A DNA stretch of 64,000 nt. Source: Pseudomonas benzenivorans. Its GTDB lineage: Bacteria > Pseudomonadota > Gammaproteobacteria > Pseudomonadales > Pseudomonadaceae. The position numbers and the translations under genes are program-made. Within the stretch, counting starts at the first letter, position 1, and the number at the start of each line of letters is the position of its first letter. A model generated the notes under the pieces. That model searched no databases and had not been told where the DNA came from. It was given only the letters and a program-made list of their open reading frames with translations. Below, piece after piece: positions 57,963 through 64,000 of the stretch. Where the stretch lies: NCBI RefSeq assembly GCF_024397895.1, contig NZ_CP073346.1, forward strand, positions 3,906,001 through 3,970,000, read 5' to 3'.

Positions 57963-60500
57963 TCATGGTCCGGGCACCAGCAGTAATCGCTTGGTGCCAT
58001 AGGCCTTATCGAGGTTCTGCGGCTGGAACGGAAAGCTCATGTAGTGCCCCTTGCGCCAGGCCTCGATGCCGTCGGCATAGTGGTCGCTGGCCGGGTTGCC
58101 GGATTGTCCCGAGCTGTTCAGGCCGATCAGCGGTTCCTCGCTGCCGAAGTCGACGACGAGGCGCATGGCGGGGATCAGCCAGGTATCGAAGTCTTCGCCC
58201 CAGCGGTAGGCCGAAACGTTGAGGGTGCTGTGGTCGCCCCCGGCCGGATAGGGGCCGCGATCCAGGTAGTCCTTGAGCGCGCTGATGCGGGAGCGCTGGC
58301 TGGCGCCCATGTATTGCGAGAGCTGAGTGAGGTCGCTGCTCCAGTGGTAGCGATGCAGGGTGCCCCACTGCCAGGTCGCAGGATCGTTGCCGAGTCGAGC
58401 CTGGCCGAGGGTCATGGCTGCGGCCAGGCTGCGCGCGAGGATGGCCGGCTTGTCTTCCTTCTGCGGCGTACCGAGGTCGTCCCAGAACGGACTGTCATCG
58501 CGGCCGAGCAGGTGGTCGGCCTGGGCCGAGTAGGAGGTGTCGGCCGCCAGCACCAGGGCCTTCCACGTCGCGCTGCCGTCTGGGCCCAGTTCATCGAGGA
58601 AGATCTGCCGCGCACTTTCATGGAGGAAGGCGCCGTAGAGCGCGGCGTCGGCCGAGTCGGCGGCGAGCTTGCCGTCGAATGCCAGCAGGCGCTCGAGGGC
58701 GGCTTGGGCCTTGGTGCGTTGGTCCTGCGGCAGCGCATCGGTGGCCTGCTTCAGCGACTCGGCCATGCCGGGTGCGGTCAACATGGCCTGGAGTTTGGCG
58801 ACGAACGGCGAAGTCTGGTCGTACTGCATGGCGATCATGCTGGCGCGGTCGTGCTTGCCGCTGCCGGCCAGTGCGGCGATGCGCTCGGCCCGTTCTGGGT
58901 AGTACCAGGAGTTGGACAGCTGCATGCCGTAGCCGCGGTTGATGGTGCGCTGGTTGGCGGTCCCCAGCCAGCCCTGGGGCGGGTCCTGGTCGTAGGGATG
59001 GAGGATCGGGTCGGCGAAGCCGTCCCAGTCATAGCTGCCGTCCCAGCCCGGCGATGGCAGCAGGCCGAGGCCGTCGCGGCGGTTGGGAAAGCGCCCGGTG
59101 ACTTGCCAGCCGATGTGCTGGGCATCGGCGAAGACGATGTTCAGCGGCATGGCGCGGACCTCCCGGGTCGCCTCGAACGCCTGCTCCACCGACTGGGCGC
59201 GGGACAGGTCGAAGAGTGCATCCAGGGACTGGTCCGCCTCGAACTGCGCGGTCTGCAGGGCCAGGCCGTAGCCGCTGTTCAGTTGCATTGGCTGCAGGCG
59301 GTGTTTGCGCTCGCCCAGCACCGAGTTCAGCAGCGGTCCGTGACGGGTCTCGTAGATGGTCTCGCGGATCGGTCGCTCACCCTTGATGAAGAAGGTTTCC
59401 TGGCGCTCCCGGGCGGCCAGCCACTGGCCGTCGGCCTGGTACAGCAGGCGTCCGCCTTCGCGCTTGACCTTCTCCAGGAACAGGTCCTGGTTGTCGCCCA
59501 TGACCATGGTCATGCCCCAGCCCAGCTTGCCGTTGAAGCCGGCCACCACCGCCGGCACCCCGGCGATCGAGACGCCGGCGGCCTGGAATTTCGGCGAGCG
59601 GATCTGCACGAAGTTCCAGGGCGAGGGCAGGGCCAGGGGCAGGTGGGTGTCGTTGGCCAGCAGGCTTCGGCCGCTGCGGCTGTTCTGCGGGGCGATGGCC
59701 CAGTTGTTGGAAGCGGCCACGCCCAGCATGTGGGTCTCGGCCAGTTGCCCGGCGGCCTGGCTGACGGCGTCCAGGCCGGCGATCTGTCCGCTCAGGTTCA
59801 GGCCCTGGAGCTTGGCGGCCTCCTCGAATGGCAGCGGCTCGTCGGGGTAGGTGGGCAGCAGCCAGGCCAGTTGCTCGCTGCCGACCTTCTGCGCCAGCAC
59901 CAGGGCGGCCAGTTCCTCCTGCAGGTTGACCGACAGGCCGAAGTTCAGCAGGCAGAACACCAGCACCGAGTCTTCGGGCTTCCAGTAGGCGGGCCGGTAG
60001 CCGGATTCCGCCAGGTCCATCGGCAGCTTGTCGCGGTAGCGGAACAGGTAGGCGTTGACGCCGCGGGCGTAGACCTCGAAGAAACGCTGGAGACGCGGTG
60101 AGGCGTTGCGATAGAGCAGTTCGGCACTCTTTTTCAGGTTTGCCGCGCGCATGAAGCGGTCGATTTCCAGCACCCCCGGACCGGCCATCTCCGCCAGGCG
60201 GCCCTCGGCCATCAGGCGCATGCCGACCATCTGGCTGAGGCGGTCGCTGGCGTGTACATAGCCCAGGGCGAACAGCGCGTCGTGGAAGGTGGTGGTCTCG
60301 ATCAGCGGCATACCCAGTGCGTTACGCCGCACCACCACGCTCTGCGCCAGGCCCTGGACCCGGACGATGCCCTGGGTTGGCGGCAGGCTGTCGTGATACC
60401 GACTGTCGAGAAACGACTGGCAGCCGCTGAGCAGCAGGCTGAAGGCGAGGGCGCTGGTCAGGCACAGCGGGGCCAGTGGACGAAACGCGCGCGGTAGCAT
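57963..60500 (-). CDS. quiP: acyl-homoserine-lactone acylase QuiP-like (penicillin acylase family)
   Basis: An 845-residue Ntn-hydrolase made as a precursor and self-cleaved. The beta-subunit nucleophile is the Ser in [12 protein letters not shown], about residue 280. The N-terminus is a lipoprotein signal with lipobox LSGC (C27), so the enzyme is probably anchored at the outer membrane. The sequence and length closely match P. aeruginosa QuiP as I remember it (LPPT..., [18 protein letters not shown]), which degrades long-chain quorum signals. ATG 60500 has AAGGAG upstream; the frame to 60572 lacks one. Confidence 0.9.
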   Translation of the reverse strand: MLPRAFRPLAPLCLTSALAFSLLLSGCQSFLDSRYHDSLPPTQGIVRVQGLAQSVVVRRNALGMPLIETTTFHDALFALGYVHASDRLSQMVGMRLMAEGRLAEMAGPGVLEIDRFMRAANLKKSAELLYRNASPRLQRFFEVYARGVNAYLFRYRDKLPMDLAESGYRPAYWKPEDSVLVFCLLNFGLSVNLQEELAALVLAQKVGSEQLAWLLPTYPDEPLPFEEAAKLQGLNLSGQIAGLDAVSQAAGQLAETHMLGVAASNNWAIAPQNSRSGRSLLANDTHLPLALPSPWNFVQIRSPKFQAAGVSIAGVPAVVAGFNGKLGWGMTMVMGDNQDLFLEKVKREGGRLLYQADGQWLAARERQETFFIKGERPIRETIYETRHGPLLNSVLGERKHRLQPMQLNSGYGLALQTAQFEADQSLDALFDLSRAQSVEQAFEATREVRAMPLNIVFADAQHIGWQVTGRFPNRRDGLGLLPSPGWDGSYDWDGFADPILHPYDQDPPQGWLGTANQRTINRGYGMQLSNSWYYPERAERIAALAGSGKHDRASMIAMQYDQTSPFVAKLQAMLTAPGMAESLKQATDALPQDQRTKAQAALERLLAFDGKLAADSADAALYGAFLHESARQIFLDELGPDGSATWKALVLAADTSYSAQADHLLGRDDSPFWDDLGTPQKEDKPAILARSLAAAMTLGQARLGNDPATWQWGTLHRYHWSSDLTQLSQYMGASQRSRISALKDYLDRGPYPAGGDHSTLNVSAYRWGEDFDTWLIPAMRLVVDFGSEEPLIGLNSSGQSGNPASDHYADGIEAWRKGHYMSFPFQPQNLDKAYGTKRLLLVPGP

Positions 60501-60671
60501 GCAGCGGGCTCCTTGCAGGACGCAGGAATGGGATCGATGGTCGGAGTGGGGCGCCGCCCGATAGCCTAGCAACTTGGCGCAAGCAAGCCGCCCGAGGCGA
60601 TGGCTGGCGCTGGGTGCGGCGTAAGGTAGAGAGCGCCGCAGCGCCTGGCAAGGGGCCGCGCGCGCTGATTG

Positions 60672-61136
60672 TCAGGCGCGCTTGGGCGCCTGCTGCAGGC
60701 CCTCGTCGAGCAGCCAGCGCGCCGCCGCGCGGGCGGCCGCCTTGTGCTGCAGTTCGAGTTCGTTGAAGTGCTTTTCGTGTTGCCGGCGCGCGGCTTTGTC
60801 CAGTGCCTTCCAGTCGGCGTGGGTCGGCACGTGGGCGGTGGCGGCGAACAGGTGATGGAACACTTCGCAGCGCGCATCCTGGCTCAGTGTGCTGTCGTAG
60901 TTGTCGAGCAGCACCTTGATGCGGATGGCACCTTCGATCAGCGGCAGCTGGCCCTCGAGCAGGCTGCCGGCGAGGATCTGCAGATCGCCGCCCAGGCGCT
61001 CACGCCGCTCCAGGGCGGCCTGCGCCAGTTGCCGCTGTTGGCTCCAGACCCGGCGCCACAGATGCAAGGCGTAGGCGGCGAGCGCCAGCACCAGCAGTGC
61101 GCCGGCCAGCAGCAGAAGCAGGGTGAGTTCGCTCAT
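60672..61136 (-). CDS. DUF2489-family protein
   Basis: A 154-residue protein with one N-terminal membrane helix (LTLLLLLAGALLVLALAAY), then a helical domain with EGAIRIKVLLDNYDSTLSQD and a charged C-terminal helix (RRQHEKHFNELELQHKAAAR). It matches the uncharacterised DUF2489 group found in Pseudomonas. Start 61136 (MSELTLLL) is preferred; the frame to 61184 overlaps the next gene. Function unknown. Confidence 0.78.
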   Translation of the reverse strand: MSELTLLLLLAGALLVLALAAYALHLWRRVWSQQRQLAQAALERRERLGGDLQILAGSLLEGQLPLIEGAIRIKVLLDNYDSTLSQDARCEVFHHLFAATAHVPTHADWKALDKAARRQHEKHFNELELQHKAAARAAARWLLDEGLQQAPKRA

Positions 61137-61143
61137 GCGCGAA

Positions 61144-61344
61144 TTAGGCGCCGTGGCATTTCTTGAACTTCTTCTGGCTGCCACATGGGCAGGGGTCGTT
61201 GCGGCCGACGTCTTTCAGGGCGTTGCGCACCGGTTCCTGGTGACCGTGATTGCAATGCGGGCCGTGCACATGGTCGTGGTCATGATGTGCGTGATCGTGA
61301 TCGTGGTTGCAGTCGGGGCCGTGGACGTGGGGTTGCTGGTTCAT
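61144..61344 (-). CDS. His-rich SEC-C zinc-motif protein
   Basis: A 66-residue protein. The N-terminal half is histidine-rich ([20 protein letters not shown]) with two HGPxCNH repeats. The C-terminal SEC-C motif, [18 protein letters not shown], binds one zinc. SEC-C modules occur at the end of SecA and as small stand-alone proteins. The His tract suggests metal storage or delivery (inference). It lies between the LEA14-like and DUF2489 genes on the same strand, within a few bases of each. Confidence 0.85.
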   Translation of the reverse strand: MNQQPHVHGPDCNHDHDHAHHDHDHVHGPHCNHGHQEPVRNALKDVGRNDPCPCGSQKKFKKCHGA

Positions 61345-61350
61345 GTGCGG

Positions 61351-61848
61351 TTACTCCGGGATGAAATCGCCGGGAATTATCTCGCCATTGCGCGACATGT
61401 GCACGCTGCGACCGAACAAGAATCCGGTTTTCACCGCGCCATCGAGACGATAGCGGATCGGTTCGTCGGGTTCTTCCAGCAATTTGACGACCTGCCGCAC
61501 GTGCCGCCACAGGTTGGTACGCACCGGCACGTCGAACACATGATGGCCATTGGCAGGCACGGTGAACCAGGCATCGGACTCGCCTTCGGCCAGTTTCACT
61601 TCGTTGAGGTGAACCCGGTAGTCGAGGCCGCGCACCGGCAGACTGACGTTGTTGGGGTTGTCGATGCGAAAGCGCAGGACGAAGCGCTGCTCCAGCAGCT
61701 TGGCCTTGACGACGTCGACCTTGAGCAGACGGATATCCGGATTCTTGAATCCACCTGACATCCAGGTGGAGCATCCGCCGAGGCCTGAAAGCAGGCCAAA
61801 AAATATCAGTAGGCTAAGAATTCTTATAGTTTTTGCCTGATAGAACAT
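61351..61848 (-). CDS. LEA14-like (WHy domain) lipoprotein
   Basis: A 165-residue protein with a lipobox (SGLGGC) near residue 25 and a LEA14/WHy domain: VVKAKLLEQRFVLRFRIDNPNN, then RGLDYRVHLNEVKLAEGES and VPANGHHVFDVPV. In bacteria such lipoproteins are linked to desiccation or envelope stress. It probably shares a transcript with the SEC-C and DUF2489 genes, since all three read leftward and are nearly contiguous. Confidence 0.83.
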   Translation of the reverse strand: MFYQAKTIRILSLLIFFGLLSGLGGCSTWMSGGFKNPDIRLLKVDVVKAKLLEQRFVLRFRIDNPNNVSLPVRGLDYRVHLNEVKLAEGESDAWFTVPANGHHVFDVPVRTNLWRHVRQVVKLLEEPDEPIRYRLDGAVKTGFLFGRSVHMSRNGEIIPGDFIPE

Positions 61849-61960
61849 TGGGTACTCCGATGGACGTCACAGTGTAACAAGCAAGTGCTCGGCCGCAACG
61901 TGTTGTGAGCGTAAAAAAACCTGCGCCATACTGGACATCGATTAGGACAGGAGTGTGACC

Positions 61961-62524
61961 ATGGCTAGTTACGAGATCGCCTTCGCCGGGCAGCTGGTGC
62001 CGGGCGCCCAGTTGGAGTTGGTCAAGGCCAATCTGGCCAGGTTGTTCCAGGCCGACGCGCAGCGTATTGCCCTGCTGTTCTCGGGGCGGCGCATCGTGAT
62101 CAAGAACAATCTGGATGCGGCGGGCGCGGAGAAATACCGGGCAACCCTTGAGCGCGCCGGCGCCATGGTCGAGGTCACGGCCATGCCCGCCGTGGCCGAA
62201 ACCGGGGGCGTGGCCGGCGCCGCCGAAACCAGGCCGGCGCAGCCGTCGGCGCGCGTTGTCGAAGCGTCCGCAGCTGGCGCTCCGGGGCGACTGAAGGTCT
62301 TGCCGCGGGATGAGTACATGGCGGCCTTCGCCGAGGTGGACGCGCCGGACTTCGGCATCGCCCCTCTGGGTGACGACCTGCAGGACGAAAAGCCCGAGGC
62401 GCAGGCGCCCGAGCTCGACCTGGCGCAGTTCAGTCTGGCGCCACCTGGCAGCGACATGGGCCAGGCAGCGGCCGACCCCGCGGCAGCGCCGCCCGATACC
62501 TCGCACCTGAAGCTGCAGGAGTGA
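61961..62524 (+). CDS. conserved protein of unknown function
   Basis: A 187-residue soluble protein. The first 75 residues form a compact ordered domain (SYEIAFAGQLVPGAQLELVK, then RIALLFSGRRIVIKNNL and YRATLERAGAMVEV), which recalls small ferredoxin-like or L7/L12-C-like folds. The rest is low-complexity Ala/Pro/Asp-rich and probably disordered. AGGAG ends seven bases before ATG 61961; GTG 61955 is a weaker alternative. It has its own hairpin terminator. I do not know the family's function. Confidence 0.75.
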   Translation: MASYEIAFAGQLVPGAQLELVKANLARLFQADAQRIALLFSGRRIVIKNNLDAAGAEKYRATLERAGAMVEVTAMPAVAETGGVAGAAETRPAQPSARVVEASAAGAPGRLKVLPRDEYMAAFAEVDAPDFGIAPLGDDLQDEKPEAQAPELDLAQFSLAPPGSDMGQAAADPAAAPPDTSHLKLQE

Positions 62525-62528
62525 CCTC

Positions 62529-62554
62529 GCAAGGCCCGCCATAGCGGGCCTTGC
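62529..62554 (+). terminator. hairpin terminator after the unknown gene
   Basis: GCAAGGCCCGC, four-base loop, GCGGGCCTTGC directly after the stop at 62524; only a short T stretch follows. It also faces the convergent lipoprotein gene. Confidence 0.7.
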
Positions 62555-62593
62555 TGCATCTGGACGCGGGCTCAGTGCAGCCGGGCGCTCGGC

Positions 62594-63721
62594 TCAGTGA
62601 CTGGCCATGGCATCCCGGGCTGTCGAGCACTTGGCTTGCGCCTGGGCCGGAGTCAGGTCGCGGATCGAGGTGTAGAACAGCGTGCAGCTCTGTCGCTGGT
62701 CTTCGACCAGCCACTGCTGGGTGCAGCGCTGCAGCGTGGCATTGGCGTCCGCGCCTGGGTTCTGGCCCATGCCGGCCTGCCAGCAGGCAGCCGAGAGGTC
62801 CTGGCCCATGACCTTGAGACCTGCCTGGTCGGCCTTTTGCTGGTTGCCGCCGTAGTTGCTCGGGTCGGCGGCGTACCAGATATAGCTGGGGTGGTTGGCA
62901 CCCAGCACGGCCACCGACTGGCCTGGCGCCGGGATGATCTGGCCCAGGCCGAGCACGCTCAACGGCACGCCGTAGCGCTGCTTCACCCAGTCACGCACCG
63001 GGCTGCCGAACGCCACCATGGGCAGGGCGCCTTCGCCATTGCCCGCAGTCAGTTCGCGGACCATGCGTTGCTGATAGTCGCTGAAGTAATCGTAGACACC
63101 CTCCAGGCTTGCTCCGGCGCTGGCCGGCGCTGCAATGGGCGCTATGTCGACGATGGTCTGGAAGGCCGCAGTCTCGGCTGCCGGTATGCCGTTGACCGTG
63201 AGCAGCTCGGCCCAGCGGTCAGTGGTGCTGGAGCGCAGGTAGTCCTGGGCCTCGGTCAGCGAGTAGTCCGGCGGGAAGTGCAGCAGTTCGACGCTCTTGC
63301 GGTTGTCCAGGGCCATGCCCAGGGGCAGGAAGAAGTACCAGTCGTACTGCCACTTGCCGTCACGATTGAGGCGGCTGGCGCCTTCAAAGGCCAGGTCGCC
63401 GCTGTCGAGCAGCTGTTGCAGTGGTCTGCCGTAATCGTCGGGCACGCCACTGAAGCGGGCATAGACTCTGTCGCCTCTGCGCTCGACATGAACCTTGGCC
63501 GACGCATGGCCATCGCGGCTCAGGCTCTGCTCCAGGTAATGCTGCACGGTTTGCTCCAGGGTCCATGGGCGATAACAGACCACACTGCAGTTGTTGGGGT
63601 AGGCGAACAGCCGGCTGACCCGCTCCGTGCTGCCCAGGTCGAGTCGCTCACCTGAAGGGTGGCCGGCGCAGCCGAGCAGCAGGCTGGCGAGGACGAGCAG
63701 CAATCCAATTTGCTTGTGCAT
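62594..63721 (-). CDS. lipoprotein of unknown function
   Basis: A 375-residue protein with a lipobox (LLLGC, cysteine 18) and a mature part with several Cys pairs (NNCSVVCYRPW; AACWQAG...RCTQQW; CTLFYTS...AKCSTA). It shows no catalytic motif I can name. The middle contains PLSVLGLGQIIPAPGQSVAV and PSYIWYAADPSNYGG. The repeated Trp/Tyr and cysteine content suggests a disulphide-rich envelope protein. It is convergent with the unknown gene at 61961. Confidence 0.75.
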   Translation of the reverse strand: MHKQIGLLLVLASLLLGCAGHPSGERLDLGSTERVSRLFAYPNNCSVVCYRPWTLEQTVQHYLEQSLSRDGHASAKVHVERRGDRVYARFSGVPDDYGRPLQQLLDSGDLAFEGASRLNRDGKWQYDWYFFLPLGMALDNRKSVELLHFPPDYSLTEAQDYLRSSTTDRWAELLTVNGIPAAETAAFQTIVDIAPIAAPASAGASLEGVYDYFSDYQQRMVRELTAGNGEGALPMVAFGSPVRDWVKQRYGVPLSVLGLGQIIPAPGQSVAVLGANHPSYIWYAADPSNYGGNQQKADQAGLKVMGQDLSAACWQAGMGQNPGADANATLQRCTQQWLVEDQRQSCTLFYTSIRDLTPAQAQAKCSTARDAMASH

Positions 63722-63814
63722 GGTTTCTCCTTGTCGAGTGTCCGTCGCCCCGATTGTTGCGCCGGAGGTCAGTTGATCAGGCAGGGTCTCTCACGGGTGT
63801 CAGTCGATGGCGGC

Positions 63815-64000
63815 TCAGCCCAGGTAGGCGGCGCAGCACTTCTTGAATTTCTGTCCACTGCCGCAGGGGCAAGGATCATTGCGGCCGGCGTTCAGCCCCA
63901 CAGTCGGGTCGATGAAGTACCACTGCACGCCGTACTGGACGAAGGCGGAGCGCTCGCGATGGCTGTGTTCGCCGGCCTCATCATGCCAGCGGGCGGTAAA
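63815..64000 (-). CDS. C-terminal part of a YchJ/UPF0225-type SEC-C protein
   Basis: The last 61 residues of a protein cut by the window edge. They include [20 protein letters not shown] and the SEC-C zinc motif [17 protein letters not shown], ending AAYLG. The layout (W-x-F-I-D segment then SEC-C) resembles the YchJ (UPF0225) family, which has SEC-C motifs at both ends. Function unknown. It is the second SEC-C protein in this 3-kb segment. Confidence 0.75.
   Translation of the reverse strand, partial: FTARWHDEAGEHSHRERSAFVQYGVQWYFIDPTVGLNAGRNDPCPCGSGQKFKKCCAAYLG

Overview
The window looks like a chromosomal segment of a Pseudomonas (or very close relative). It is GC-rich. It carries many blocks whose order recalls Pseudomonas genomes: metR/metE, glpD-glpR/glpK, argF with an ABC ATPase, grxD-bfrB-bfd-rnt-pyrC-motY-argG-gloA, nth-rsxEGDCBA-metG/apbC, cspA-dcd and quiP. 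Proteins such as the acylase, MetG, BfrB and Bfd closely resemble Pseudomonas versions as I remember them; no database search was possible. No rRNA, tRNA, CRISPR array, integrase or intact insertion sequence was seen.

Layout. Positions 1-5200 hold accessory genes: a PNPOx-like pair (one fused to GAF), a small heme-copper-oxidase-like membrane protein, a hemerythrin, a remnant of an MFS exporter, a GFA-type zinc protein and a GNAT acetyltransferase. The hemerythrin and GNAT genes are both preceded by a near-identical 82-bp module. Positions 5200-18300 hold metR/metE, an alpha/beta hydrolase, the glycerol genes glpD, glpR and glpK with a YbaK deacylase, a family-3 binding protein, a PhzF-like isomerase, a ferric/polyamine-type ABC ATPase and argF. 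Positions 18700-39300 are mostly housekeeping: a molybdopterin oxidoreductase, iron storage (bfrB, bfd with a Fur-like box), rnt, pyrC, the flagellar protein MotY, argG with three tandem ArgR-like half-sites, gloA, a 59-residue acidic protein, nth, the Rsx/Rnf electron-transfer complex, metG, apbC, a cold-shock protein and dcd.

Positions 39600-57400 are the most unusual part. About 16 co-directional, mostly overlapping genes encode a complete type IV pilus/type II secretion-like machine together with its own signalling. They are a sensor kinase, a single-domain response regulator, a GGDEF-EAL protein, an assembly ATPase with an N-terminal STAS domain, an inner-membrane platform protein, five prepilin-like proteins, a membrane diguanylate cyclase, PilM/N/O/P-like proteins and a secretin. 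One prepilin-like protein carries calcium-loop repeats, and another is a 726-residue tip-like subunit with two DNRLRE-type domains. No retraction ATPase or prepilin peptidase lies in the window, so leader processing would need PilD from elsewhere. My inference is a surface adhesive pilus or dedicated secretion device controlled by c-di-GMP and a two-component/STAS pathway.

Positions 57500-64000 hold the lipoprotein acylase QuiP, a DUF2489 protein, two SEC-C zinc-motif proteins (the last cut by the window end), a LEA14-like lipoprotein and two proteins of unknown function.
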